DNA of 64,000 nt from Bacteroidales bacterium (GTDB taxonomy: Bacteria; Bacteroidota; Bacteroidia; Bacteroidales; UBA932): positions 62,001-126,000 of the forward strand of contig JAFSBV010000019.1 of the NCBI GenBank assembly GCA_017437125.1. The letters are read 5' to 3'. The notes beneath the pieces are model-generated. The model worked only from the letters and a program-made list of their open reading frames with translations. It searched no databases and was not told where the DNA came from. This document shows, one piece after another, positions 24,630 to 33,276 of this stretch (its first letter is position 1; each line of letters begins with the position of its first letter). The translations under genes and the position numbers were made by a program.

Positions 24630-25442
24630 ATGAACAAGCTTTTTGACATTACAGGAAAAGTGGTTGTCATCACCGGAGGTACAGGAGTACTCGGAAAGGC
24701 AATAGCAAAGTATCTTGCTCTGGAAGGAGCCAAAGTAGTAATCCTCGGACGCAGGGCTGAGGCCGGAAACGCCATCGTAGCAGATATCAAGGCTGCCGGA
24801 GGCGAGGCCATGTTCCTTACAACCGACGTAATGAAGCAGGAGGTGCTTGAGCAGAATCTTGCAGATATCGTTGCAGCTTACGGAAGAGTGGATTCCCTCC
24901 TCAACGCTGCCGGAGGCAACATGCCGGGCGCAACAATCGCTCCTGACGGAACATTCTTCGATCTCAAGCCGGAAGAATTCCAGAGAGTGCTTGACCTCAA
25001 CCTGACAGGTACTGTCATTCCTTCACAGGTGTTCCTGAAACAGATGGTGAAGCAGGGAGAAGGCAATATCGTAAACTTCTCAAGCATGGCGGCTTTCCGC
25101 CCTATGACACGTGTGGCCGGATATGCTGCAGCAAAGGCAGGCATCAGCAACTTCACTGCCTTCCTCGCGACTGAGGTGGCGAAGAAATTCGGAGAAAAGA
25201 TCCGCGTGAACGCAATCGCTCCAGGTTTCTTCCTGACAGAACAGAACCGCACCCTTCTTACCAACCCTGACGGAAGCTGGACACAGAGAGGTGCCGACGT
25301 GATCAGACAGACACCGTTCGGACGTATGGGTGAACCGGAGGAACTCTGCGGTACCATCCATTATCTGATCAGTGACGCATCAAAGTTCGTGACCGGCACA
25401 GTGGCCGTCGTTGACGGAGGTTTCAACACATTTGCAATGTAA
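24630..25442 (+). CDS. SDR oxidoreductase, D-mannonate oxidoreductase (UxuB)-like
   Basis: Classical short-chain dehydrogenase of 270 residues: cofactor loop VVITGGTGVLGKAIAKYL, NAAGG, and YAAAKAG active-site Tyr/Lys preceded by NFSSMAA. Its overall length, the insert around DGTFFDLKPEEF and the ending FVTGTVAVVDGGF resemble SDR-type fructuronate reductases (D-mannonate oxidoreductase, YjmF-like). That would fit the hexuronate genes uxaA, uxaB, uxaC 13 kb downstream, but the operon here contains a sialate esterase and a DJ-1 protein, so substrate remains uncertain. Starts six bases after the esterase; ends three bases before the DJ-1-like gene. Confidence 0.8.
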   Translation: MNKLFDITGKVVVITGGTGVLGKAIAKYLALEGAKVVILGRRAEAGNAIVADIKAAGGEAMFLTTDVMKQEVLEQNLADIVAAYGRVDSLLNAAGGNMPGATIAPDGTFFDLKPEEFQRVLDLNLTGTVIPSQVFLKQMVKQGEGNIVNFSSMAAFRPMTRVAGYAAAKAGISNFTAFLATEVAKKFGEKIRVNAIAPGFFLTEQNRTLLTNPDGSWTQRGADVIRQTPFGRMGEPEELCGTIHYLISDASKFVTGTVAVVDGGFNTFAM

Positions 25443-25445
25443 GAG

Positions 25446-26021
25446 ATGAAAGGAGTATATGTATTTCTTGCGGACGGCTTCGAGGTTTCTGAAGCCCTCA
25501 CGACTGTAAACATGCTCCGCAGAGGCGGAGTAAACGTAAAGACCGTATCCATATATGACGACAGGATCGTCACCAGCTCCAACCGTATTCCGGTAGTGGC
25601 TGATATGGCATTCGGCGAATTCAGGGCATCGACTTCTTTCGGCCCGTGTCTGCCTACTGATGTGATGATATTCCCGGGAGGCATGCCTGGTTCAGCTAAT
25701 CTCGCAGCCTTTCCTAAACTTATGGACATCATGCAGCAGCATTATGCAGAAGGCGGTACGCTTGCTGCAATCTGTGCTGCTCCGAGCGTTGTCCTCAGCC
25801 TGCTTCCTGACCTTACAGGAAAGAAGATGACCTGCTATGACGGATTTGAAGAAGCCCTTACCGCAAAGGGAGCCGAGTATATCAAGGAGGGAGTCGTAGC
25901 TGACGGCAACATCATCACCGGACGTGGCCCGGGCTGGGCTGTTGATTTCGGTCTGGTGATCCTCGCCCACATCAAGGGTCAGGAGATCGCCGACAAGGTA
26001 AAGGCAGGCCTGATGCTTTAA
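25446..26021 (+). CDS. DJ-1/PfpI family protein
   Basis: A 191-residue cytoplasmic protein with the DJ-1 core: VYVFLADGFEVSEALTTVNMLRRGG at the start (acidic residue that modulates the Cys), VMIFPGGMPGSANLA, and the nucleophile elbow LAAICAAPSVVL with the reactive Cys. End block ITGRGPGWAVDFGL. DJ-1 proteins act in redox or carbonyl stress; exact chemistry is debated, so no reaction is assigned. Three bases after the SDR gene, so in the same operon. Confidence 0.93.
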   Translation: MKGVYVFLADGFEVSEALTTVNMLRRGGVNVKTVSIYDDRIVTSSNRIPVVADMAFGEFRASTSFGPCLPTDVMIFPGGMPGSANLAAFPKLMDIMQQHYAEGGTLAAICAAPSVVLSLLPDLTGKKMTCYDGFEEALTAKGAEYIKEGVVADGNIITGRGPGWAVDFGLVILAHIKGQEIADKVKAGLML

Positions 26022-26050
26022 TCAACGAAGTGTATTAAAACCAAAACAAA

Positions 26051-26839
26051 ATGTTGGAATTCAATAATAAGACCGCTCTCATTACCGGAGGCGGTACTGG
26101 CATCGGAGAAGCCATGGCTTACCAGTATGCCATGAAAGGAACGAATGTGATATTGACCGGAAGGCGAATCGAGGTTCTTGAAAAGGTAGCGAAGAAATGT
26201 ACTGAGCTGGGAGTGAAGGCATGGTGCAAGACTGTTGACGTAGAAAAGCCTGAATCAATCGATGAGCTCGTTGCATGGGTGAAGAACGAAAGACATCTTA
26301 TCGATTTCCTTCTGCTTAATGCGGGAATATCCCAGAGGGCACTCACTCTCGAAACAGACATCAGCGTTGACCGCAGACTGATGGAAGTCAATTATTTCGG
26401 TGGCATTTATCTCGTGAAGTCTCTTAAGGACATGTTCATAGAGAGAGGCGTCCATATCGCCGTAGTATCTTCAGTATCAGGAGTATTCGGTTTCCCTGTA
26501 CGTTCTGCATATTGCGCTTCCAAGCATGCCATCCATGGCTTCTATGAAACGATCGCCTTGGAATATCCTCAGATAAAGACCACCATCATTATCCCTGGAC
26601 GTATCCATACCGATGTTTCGAAGAATGCACTTGACGGCAACGGAAAGGCTACAGGAATCATGGATCCGGGACAGGCAAACGGATATGATGTGAACAAGTG
26701 CGCAAAGGTGGCGATCCGCGCCATCGCAAGAGGGAAGCATCAGAAGGTGATCGGAGGATTCGACACCATCATGGTACCATTCTACAAATATGTGCCTTGG
26801 CTCTTCCGCCTTATAGCACGTAATGTTTCTGCCAGATAA
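26051..26839 (+). CDS. SDR family NAD(P)-dependent oxidoreductase
   Basis: A 262-residue short-chain dehydrogenase: TALITGGGTGIGEAMAYQYA, GRRIEVLEKV, LLLNAGIS, VVSSVSGVFGFP, and YCASKHAIHGFYETIALEY with catalytic Tyr/Lys. The C-terminal part (NGYDVNKCAKVAIRAIARGKHQKVIGG, then YKYVPWLFRLIAR) resembles the DltE/DHRS7 group, which are membrane-associated with hydrophobic substrates. Substrate unknown. 29 bases after the DJ-1-like gene and probably the last gene of that unit. Confidence 0.9.
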   Translation: MLEFNNKTALITGGGTGIGEAMAYQYAMKGTNVILTGRRIEVLEKVAKKCTELGVKAWCKTVDVEKPESIDELVAWVKNERHLIDFLLLNAGISQRALTLETDISVDRRLMEVNYFGGIYLVKSLKDMFIERGVHIAVVSSVSGVFGFPVRSAYCASKHAIHGFYETIALEYPQIKTTIIIPGRIHTDVSKNALDGNGKATGIMDPGQANGYDVNKCAKVAIRAIARGKHQKVIGGFDTIMVPFYKYVPWLFRLIARNVSAR

Positions 26840-26840
26840 T

Positions 26841-26898
26841 AATGACAATCCCGCGGCTCCATTGTCATTCCAAGCGAGTGAAACGAGTCGAGGAATCT
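26841..26898. repeat. Dispersed repeat with small inverted repeat
   Basis: AATGACAAT (26841-26849) and ATTGTCATT (26861-26869) form a nine-base hairpin right after the SDR stop. The second arm continues as TGTCATTCCAAGCGAGTGAA and ends GTCGAGGAATCT, a variant of the repeat at 19976 and 21296. It fills most of the 70-base gap before the VOC gene. Confidence 0.6.
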
Positions 26899-26909
26899 AA
26901 ATAAAATGA

Positions 26910-27986
26910 ATGATGGGAAAGAGAAAAGTGATCTGTGGTGTTCAGCAGGTCGGAATCGGAGTAAGGAATGTAGAAGAATCCTGGGCTTGGTACAAGGATG
27001 TCTTCGGATTTGACATAAAGATGTTCGGTGACGAGGGTGTAGCTGAAAGGATGCTGCCATATACAGGTGGCAAGCCTCAGCCAAGATATGCCATCCTCGT
27101 GCTCAACCTTCGCGGAGGCGGCGGATTTGAGGTATGGGAACCACGCGGACGTGAACTTAACTACATTCAGTTCACACCTGAATTCGGTGACTATGGAATA
27201 TTCGCGTGCAAGGTGAAGTCCCGTGATGTGCGTGCCGCATATGAGGAGATGAAGAATAAAGGCGTGAATATTCTGACGAAGCCATGTGCGAATCCTGCAG
27301 GAAAAGAGCACTTCTTCGTGATGGACCCTTGGAACAATCTGTTCGATGTCGAGAGCGACGACTACTGCTTCTATAACGAAAACAAGAACACCGGAGGCGG
27401 AAACGGAGCTATCCTCGGTGTATCGGATATGGACAAGTCAATCAGCTTCTATGGTGCGATCATGGATTATGACAAGGTGGAATATGACGTTACCGAAACA
27501 TTCTCAGACCTTGCAGGCGTTCCAGGCGGACAGTACAAGCTCAGAAGAGTGATGCTTTCACGCACAAGACCTATCGAGGGACCTCTCAGCCAGGTAATGG
27601 GAACATCACATATCGAGCTTGTCCAGAGAATCGAAGGAGAAGGTGTTCCTGCAGCAAGAAAGCTTTATGAAGGACGACTCTGGGGAGATCCTGGATTCAT
27701 TCATCTCTGTTTTGATATCCGCAACATGGAAGAGATCCGCAAGGCAGCAGCCGCATTCGGACATGAATTCGTATGTGACGGAGGAAGGGACTTCAAGATG
27801 GGAGAAGCTAACGGCCACTTCACATATATCGAAGATCCTGACGGAACCCTCATCGAGTTTGTCGAGACATTCAAGATCCCTATCCTGAAGAAGTTCGGTA
27901 TCTATCTCCATCTTGAGAACAGAGATGACACCAAACCTCTTCCGGCATGGATTCTCAAATGCCTCAGATTCATGAAGAGCAAATAA
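26910..27986 (+). CDS. Tandem VOC-domain protein
   Basis: A 358-residue protein with two vicinal oxygen chelate (glyoxalase/dioxygenase fold) modules. First module about residues 8-150: VICGVQQVGIGVRNVEESWAWYKDVFGF, then HFFVMDPWNNLFDVES. Second about 165-325: GAILGVSDMDKSISFYGAIM, then FTYIEDPDGTLIEFVETF. The repeats of the pattern [strand]-x-V-x-D-xx-S-x-x-[F/W]-Y and DP-x-x-N/G-x-x-[F/I]-[D/E] define the fold and metal-ligand positions. The reaction is not predictable. No signal peptide. Ends base-to-base against the convergent permease gene without any terminator. Confidence 0.88.
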   Translation: MMGKRKVICGVQQVGIGVRNVEESWAWYKDVFGFDIKMFGDEGVAERMLPYTGGKPQPRYAILVLNLRGGGGFEVWEPRGRELNYIQFTPEFGDYGIFACKVKSRDVRAAYEEMKNKGVNILTKPCANPAGKEHFFVMDPWNNLFDVESDDYCFYNENKNTGGGNGAILGVSDMDKSISFYGAIMDYDKVEYDVTETFSDLAGVPGGQYKLRRVMLSRTRPIEGPLSQVMGTSHIELVQRIEGEGVPAARKLYEGRLWGDPGFIHLCFDIRNMEEIRKAAAAFGHEFVCDGGRDFKMGEANGHFTYIEDPDGTLIEFVETFKIPILKKFGIYLHLENRDDTKPLPAWILKCLRFMKSK

Positions 27987-28772
27987 TCATTTTTTGACAA
28001 ACAGGATGGCCATCAGCGGAAGCGCTATGATGGCCATCGTTGCGCTTATAGGGAGGTATATGCCGAAATTCACATACTTCACGACAAGATATGTGATGAG
28101 CAGAAGACCTATACCCATTGCAGAAGAAATCAGATAATGCTTTCTGATATCCGTACTCTTGCATACTATGCGGCTGAGGTTAGGGACTCCGAGGGAAATG
28201 AAACCTATAGGGCCGCAGATTGACACGGAACTTGTGACCAAAAACATTATGGCAAGGAGAAGGAGGGCCTTATGCAGGTTGCTCAATTCAATTTCATTAT
28301 TGAAATGACGTGTCAGAGCTTTTGATGACCATATGGCTGCTCCAAGACCTGCAGCAAATAAGACGAAAGAGAAAACGATATCCCCTGCTGTGACGCCTTC
28401 AAGATTGAAATTGGCAGCTCCCCACAGATAATACTGCTTCAGGAGATCCCCATTCGGTGCATTCGTCACGACGATGGTTCCGAGCGAGCCGATGAATGTA
28501 CCGAACAGGATACCGAATGTAATAAGATTCTGGGTGTTTACCTTCAAGGTTACAAAGAAGCATACTATCGTACATATGAGAGTACATATGAAGCTTCCCA
28601 CCGTAAGCGAGCACCATCCTGACATGGTGGCAGCAGCGGCTCCGAGACATGCAGCGCTTCCAAGACCGAGACTATAGACATCACCCAGCTGGTTACGCCA
28701 GAGATACTGCATCTGGATGCCTCCTATCGGCAAGGCAATCCCGGAAATAAGGACATATAAAAGACTCAACAT
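27987..28772 (-). CDS. BtuC/FecCD-family permease, N-terminally short
   Basis: Membrane subunit of a cobalamin/iron-complex ABC importer. The 261 residues begin at ISGIALPIGGIQMQYLWRNQLGDVYSLGLGSAA, which in full-length members comes after the first membrane segment and a periplasmic loop, so about 60 residues (TM1 and loop) are absent. The remainder has eight or so predicted membrane segments and the conserved GPIGFISLGVPNLSRIV cytoplasmic motif. No BtuD-type ATPase or BtuF-type binding protein is encoded nearby. It follows the TonB receptor by two bases (TAG-AT-ATG) behind the cobalamin riboswitch. A naturally short subfamily is more likely than decay because the frame is clean. Confidence 0.85.
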   Translation of the reverse strand: MLSLLYVLISGIALPIGGIQMQYLWRNQLGDVYSLGLGSAACLGAAAATMSGWCSLTVGSFICTLICTIVCFFVTLKVNTQNLITFGILFGTFIGSLGTIVVTNAPNGDLLKQYYLWGAANFNLEGVTAGDIVFSFVLFAAGLGAAIWSSKALTRHFNNEIELSNLHKALLLLAIMFLVTSSVSICGPIGFISLGVPNLSRIVCKSTDIRKHYLISSAMGIGLLLITYLVVKYVNFGIYLPISATMAIIALPLMAILFVKK

Positions 28773-28774
28773 AT

Positions 28775-30583
28775 CTAAAACTTATATTCGATTCCACACA
28801 TCATGCTGCGGCCGGGCATAGGATAGCCGCTGACTGTCTCATATCGGCAGTCGAAGATATTCTTTACGGAAATATTTAATGTCAACGGGCCTGTATGAGA
28901 AAGGTTGAAGGCCTTGGAGAAATTGATGTCCAGCGTATTCCAATCCGGAAGCTCACCGCTACCGTCAGTTCTTCCGCTACGCATATGCCAGATAGGGACG
29001 GCAGTCCATCCTTTCCAAGAGCACATTGCATTCAAGACGACGGTATGACGTGCAATATACGGAATCTGCTGAGCGAATGTATAGCTGTCAGGAGTCATAT
29101 CCAAAGCAGACTGGTAAGAATATCTTGCATCAAAAGAGATTTTCATATCGCCTGAGGCGTATTCTATGCCGAATATCGCATCCAGACCAGTGGAGCGGAC
29201 TTTTCCTATATTATAAGGAGCCCATATGGCGGGATCGTATTCCGTCGGAGCAGAAGTGATCTTGTCGGTCAGAAGATTAAGAAATGCGTCTGCCTTGGCC
29301 TTAAGGCTCAGTCCCGGCTTTACACGACGGTGGAAATCGACACCGATATCCGTCAGCCATGCATTCTCAGGGCGCAGTTCAGGATTGCCATACCCCACAT
29401 AATACAGTTCGTTGAATGTAGGGATACGGTATGCGCGCCTTCCGAATGCAACGATATCGAAGCCCTCGAATGCCGTGAAGCGCAGATCTGCCGAAGGCGA
29501 CAGTGCATTTCTTGATAGTCCGCCACGGTCAAATGCGCCTTCATATTCCAACGCCACATTCGCCATAAGCCTGTCCGTCCTGAATGAAGAGGCTATGGCT
29601 GATATGGCTGTGACACGCGATGCTTCATACATATTCGATTTGAGATCGTCATACATCGCATCTGCAGCAAATGTCAGCTTCCACCATTCCCTGACCTGGA
29701 AATCATGGGCTGAATTAAGCTGAAATTCTGTCTGACCATACCTGCTGTCGCCCCAGCTGCTTGAATAGAAGATATCGTCATATGATCCCTTTGCACTGAC
29801 ATGGAGTGTATAAAGCTGTGAGAAATTCTTTTTCAGTACTCCCTGCACGAATGCATTCTTATCATTCTGTCTGTCTTCTGAAGGATAAGAGGTTGAGCCT
29901 GGAGTACCGCGTTCCACTCCGTTATAATAGGCCTTGAAATGATATTCTCCTCCCGGCATGATTCCGAAAAGATCAAGCCCGGCACGTACCTGCGCAATAT
30001 CATTATTGTTTCTTGTCTGGCCGTCTCCATATCTGAAATCGCCCTTGCTGAATATTCCGGAAGCATTTGCAGACATGGCCAATCTGTCAGAAAGACGGAA
30101 ATCCATTCTGGCTGACGGGAGATAAGTACCGAAAGATCCAGCTGAAAAGCGGACGGTTCCGGCTACCGGAGAAGTCCCGAAAACAGGCCTGGCAGTCTTG
30201 AAGGATATGCTGTTCTGAGCATAATCCACTACCGCAGAAGAATAGTTTTCTACTGCGAGCATTCCCAGGTCATTCTGTCCTGACTGGACGTTTCCGACCC
30301 TTACACCGTCAATATAGACTGCCGTATGGGCACTTCCCATACCTCTGAGACTCACAGTCTTGAGACCGGCCGGGCCGCCGTTATCTCCGACATGAAGTCC
30401 GGGACTTTTCAACAAGACATCTGAAACCGTGAAAGAAGTGTTCAATGAAAGCGTGTCCGCTCTTGAAACGATCACTCCCTTGTCCGCAGTGACGACAACA
30501 GCGTCCAGGGAGTCACTTGCCGGCACATCAATACCGGAATGCAAGCCCATCAGGCCTGCTGATAAAAGAATTGAAAATAACAT
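28775..30583 (-). CDS. btuB: TonB-dependent cobalamin receptor (BtuB-like)
   Basis: Outer-membrane receptor of 602 residues. An N-terminal secretion signal (LFSILLSAGLMGLHSG) is followed by a TonB-box-like segment (DAVVVTADKG), a plug domain (SDVLLKSPGLHVGDNGG, TVSLRGMGSAHTAVYIDGVRVG), a 22-strand-type barrel, and the C-terminal signature YETVSGYPMPGRSMMCGIEYKF ending in Phe as outer-membrane barrels do. Control by a cobalamin riboswitch directly upstream identifies the substrate as cobalamin or another corrinoid. First gene of a two-gene operon with the short permease. Confidence 0.93.
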   Translation of the reverse strand: MLFSILLSAGLMGLHSGIDVPASDSLDAVVVTADKGVIVSRADTLSLNTSFTVSDVLLKSPGLHVGDNGGPAGLKTVSLRGMGSAHTAVYIDGVRVGNVQSGQNDLGMLAVENYSSAVVDYAQNSISFKTARPVFGTSPVAGTVRFSAGSFGTYLPSARMDFRLSDRLAMSANASGIFSKGDFRYGDGQTRNNNDIAQVRAGLDLFGIMPGGEYHFKAYYNGVERGTPGSTSYPSEDRQNDKNAFVQGVLKKNFSQLYTLHVSAKGSYDDIFYSSSWGDSRYGQTEFQLNSAHDFQVREWWKLTFAADAMYDDLKSNMYEASRVTAISAIASSFRTDRLMANVALEYEGAFDRGGLSRNALSPSADLRFTAFEGFDIVAFGRRAYRIPTFNELYYVGYGNPELRPENAWLTDIGVDFHRRVKPGLSLKAKADAFLNLLTDKITSAPTEYDPAIWAPYNIGKVRSTGLDAIFGIEYASGDMKISFDARYSYQSALDMTPDSYTFAQQIPYIARHTVVLNAMCSWKGWTAVPIWHMRSGRTDGSGELPDWNTLDINFSKAFNLSHTGPLTLNISVKNIFDCRYETVSGYPMPGRSMMCGIEYKF

Positions 30584-30632
30584 TGTAAACGCCTTAACGG
30601 AAACTTGCCCCCGAGCCTCACTTGTTCGACTT

Positions 30633-30778
30633 GATCATGGCAGGTCTTCGGACTTGTCTCCACCTTCCTGCGCCTTCTCACAGCATTTCTGCTGCAATGG
30701 CATCGTGCAGGTGTGTTCTGAGATTTACCGCTGCGGGCACAGTCCCGGATTCTCACCGGGTTCCCTTACTCCACGATC
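30633..30778 (-). ncRNA. Cobalamin riboswitch
   Basis: Minus strand between ptp and btuB. P1 is formed by GATCGTGG (30778-30771) and CCATGATC (30640-30633). Inside are the family blocks GGGAACCCGGTGAGAATCC, GGGACTGTGCCCGCAGCGGTA, and the terminal GACAAGTCCGAAGACCTGCC. About 50 bases remain before the btuB ATG for the expression platform. It should shut down btuB and the permease when adenosyl- or methylcobalamin is plentiful. Confidence 0.95.
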
Positions 30779-30790
30779 CTTATATTTATT

Positions 30791-31288
30791 CTATTGAAGC
30801 TTTTCAGCTTTCACAATAGTCTCAAAAAGTTTCTGACAACCTTCCTCCAGCAGATCCAACACAAGACTGAATCCTTCCACACCCATATAATATGGATCAG
30901 GAATATAGGATATCTTATGCGTCGTCAGAAAATCAGCCATGCGTCTGATCTTGTGAGTAGCCTCGACCGAAGGTGCCAGATGCATGAGGTCTTCATAATT
31001 CTGATCATCCATCGCGATGATCATATCGAAATCATTAAAATCGTATCCGCGTACCTGTCTTGCCGAATGGCTGAGACCATATCCGCGATATAGCGCGGCA
31101 GTACGCATACGACGGTCAGGATGCTGTCCTGCATGACCTCCATAAAGTCCGGCCGAATCTGCCGAAATACTGTCAGTCATCCCGTTTTCACGTATTATAT
31201 GTTCGAATATTCCTTGTGCAGCCGGAGAGCGGCATATGTTCCCCAGACACACGAAAAGGACTTTGTATTTATTATTTATATTCTCCAT
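30791..31288 (-). CDS. Low-molecular-weight protein-tyrosine-phosphatase
   Basis: A 165-residue cytoplasmic phosphatase with P-loop VCLGNICRSP at residues 13-22 (nucleophile Cys14, Arg20) and the general-acid loop IPDPYYMG. Bacterial members oppose BY-kinases in capsule control or act in stress signalling; no kinase is encoded nearby. It starts two bases after the alanine racemase stop, and so is cotranscribed with alr. It lies upstream of the riboswitch with no visible strong terminator between, so some read-through into the btuB leader could occur. Confidence 0.95.
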   Translation of the reverse strand: MENINNKYKVLFVCLGNICRSPAAQGIFEHIIRENGMTDSISADSAGLYGGHAGQHPDRRMRTAALYRGYGLSHSARQVRGYDFNDFDMIIAMDDQNYEDLMHLAPSVEATHKIRRMADFLTTHKISYIPDPYYMGVEGFSLVLDLLEEGCQKLFETIVKAEKLQ

Positions 31289-31290
31289 GA

Positions 31291-32403
31291 TTATTTATGG
31301 ACAACGATTCTCTGGATTCTGCGAGGGACCGAAGTCAGGACCTCATATGGTATAGTTCCGAGGACTGCAGCAAGATCTGTAATCTTCGGATCCTCACCGA
31401 ATATTGTGACGGTATCCCCTACCTTCGCATCGGTTCCTGTTACATCGAGCATACACATATCCATGCATATGTTTCCTATAGTAGGCACTCTATGACCATT
31501 TACAGTGAAATACCCCTTGCCGCAGCTGAGATGACGATCTACACCGTCTGCATATCCTACAGGAATGGTGGCGATGACTGTACCCTCGGGAGAAATCCGG
31601 CCATGACGGCCATATCCGATCGTACCGTCTTCCGGCTTTAGAGTCTTGATCTGGAGTATCTTGCACTTGAATGAAGCGACAGTGCTGAGGTGGTCGCCCG
31701 GAAGAGCGCTGACGCCATAGATACCGATGCCGAGGCGTACCATATCGAACTGATATTCAGGGAACCTTTCAATTCCTGCAGAATTGAGGATATGGTAAAG
31801 AGGCTTGTAACCTATTGCATCGGAAAGCCTGTCTGCATTCTTCTGAAAAAGGGCTATCTGTTCTTTTGTAAAATCGTCGCATGAAGGATCGTCTGCAGCT
31901 GCAAGATGAGAATAAACGGACTTAACCTTTACAGTATTGCAGTTCTTCAGGAAATCCTGAAGCTCGTCAAGCTCGTCAGTCATGAAACCGAGACGGTGCA
32001 TACCAGTGTCAAGCTTGATATGGACAGGAAAACCGCTCATTCCTCTCTTTTCCAGGACATTGCACAGAACCTTGAGCGAATACATGTTAGGAATTCCCGG
32101 TTCCAAACCATAATTGACTATCTGCTCGAAGGAATCGGTACCTGCTGTCAGCACCATGATCGGAGCCTTGATTCCTGCCTGACGAAGTTCGATTCCTTCG
32201 ATAGGATAGGCTACTGCAAGATAATCTGCACCTGCCTCCTCCATCATGCCTGCGAATTCAACCGCTCCATGTCCGTATGCGTTCGCCTTTACCAAGACAA
32301 GAAGCTTGGTAGAAGGCAGAAGTTTCGATCTGAAATATCTGTAGTTCTCAAGACATGCGTCAAGATTGATCTCGAGTCTTGAGAAGTCGCTGCTTATATA
32401 CAT
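31291..32403 (-). CDS. alr: Alanine racemase
   Basis: PLP enzyme making D-alanine for peptidoglycan. 370 residues: N-terminal barrel with VLVKANAYGHG (PLP Lys39), HIKLDTGMHRLGF, and C-terminal beta domain with GTVIATIPVGYADGVDR (the second catalytic Tyr region), TVNGHRVPTIGNICMDMCMLDVT. Standard length for the stand-alone enzyme, in contrast to MurF-Alr fusions common in some Bacteroidetes. A -7 like TAATTTTG is on the minus strand at 32436-32429. First gene of the alr-ptp unit. Confidence 0.97.
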   Translation of the reverse strand: MYISSDFSRLEINLDACLENYRYFRSKLLPSTKLLVLVKANAYGHGAVEFAGMMEEAGADYLAVAYPIEGIELRQAGIKAPIMVLTAGTDSFEQIVNYGLEPGIPNMYSLKVLCNVLEKRGMSGFPVHIKLDTGMHRLGFMTDELDELQDFLKNCNTVKVKSVYSHLAAADDPSCDDFTKEQIALFQKNADRLSDAIGYKPLYHILNSAGIERFPEYQFDMVRLGIGIYGVSALPGDHLSTVASFKCKILQIKTLKPEDGTIGYGRHGRISPEGTVIATIPVGYADGVDRHLSCGKGYFTVNGHRVPTIGNICMDMCMLDVTGTDAKVGDTVTIFGEDPKITDLAAVLGTIPYEVLTSVPRRIQRIVVHK

Positions 32404-32568
32404 TTTCTTTCAATCAATAAATCTCAGCAAAATTACTAAATAATCTGACATTATGCTATTTTTGTTGTCAGCATAGTTTTTGCACATATATATTGATGCC
32501 ATGACATGATGATAAAACAGACAAAATGTCAGTCGGAAATGATTATTAACAATTAAAAACGATAGAAA
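32404..32568. other. Divergent control region between alr and the YugP-like gene
   Basis: 165 bases, A/T-rich. Contains the alr -7 candidate (32436-32429, minus), a plus-strand TATTTTTG at 32457-32464, and four TGACA/TGTCA half-sites at 32446, 32466, 32502 and 32527 that form two nested inverted pairs. No coding or RNA feature recognised. Confidence 0.4.
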
Positions 32569-33240
32569 ATGAACATCTGGATCATAATGATCGCAATCAT
32601 GGTTCTGAGCTTCATCGTACAGCAGATGCTGCAGAGCCGTTTCAACAAATATTCAAAAGTAGGCCTTCCTAACGGAATGTCCGGTGCCGAGGTAGCACAG
32701 AAGATGCTGCACGACCACGGAATTTACGACGTGAAGGTCATCCCGACAAGAGGTATGCTGACAGACCACTTCAATCCTCAGACAAAGACTGTCGCATTGA
32801 GCGAAAGCGTTTATGCCAGCAGAAGCGTGGCAGCGGCTGCAGTTGCGGCACACGAGTGCGGACACGCCGTACAGCATGCAATGGGATATGCGCCGCTCCG
32901 AATGCGTTCAGCCCTCGTTCCAGTAGTTAACTTTGCATCAAACATCGTACAGTGGGTCCTTCTTCTCGGCGTCCTGATGATAAATTCCTTCCCGGGACTT
33001 CTTTGGTTCGGAATAATCCTCTTCGCCACCACGACCCTCTTCAGCTTCGTGACACTCCCTGTGGAGATCAACGCCAGCAGCAGAGCGATTTCCTGGCTCA
33101 CCCAGACAGGAATAACCGACGTACAGACCCGTCCGATGGCAATAGATGCTCTCAAATGGGCCGCCTACACCTACGTCATAGCTGCCCTCGGCTCTCTCGC
33201 CACATTGCTTTACTATATCGGTCTGGCGAGAAGGGACTGA
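32569..33240 (+). CDS. YugP-type zinc metallopeptidase
   Basis: Membrane-embedded metallopeptidase of the Zn_peptidase_2 family (223 residues). A first membrane segment at residues 2-18, then GLPNGMSGAEVAQKML, VIPTRGMLTDHFNPQTKTVALSESVY and the zinc site AAHECGHAVQHA (HExxH), followed by a hydrophobic hairpin and FVTLPVEINASSRAISWL. Two or three further membrane segments close the protein. Substrate unknown; B. subtilis YugP is the reference. Preceded by a 165-base intergenic region with a -7 candidate TATTTTTG at 32457 and several TGACA/TGTCA half-sites. Confidence 0.9.
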   Translation: MNIWIIMIAIMVLSFIVQQMLQSRFNKYSKVGLPNGMSGAEVAQKMLHDHGIYDVKVIPTRGMLTDHFNPQTKTVALSESVYASRSVAAAAVAAHECGHAVQHAMGYAPLRMRSALVPVVNFASNIVQWVLLLGVLMINSFPGLLWFGIILFATTTLFSFVTLPVEINASSRAISWLTQTGITDVQTRPMAIDALKWAAYTYVIAALGSLATLLYYIGLARRD

Positions 33241-33276
33241 CAATATGAATTCACTAACTTGAATAAAAGATAAAGT

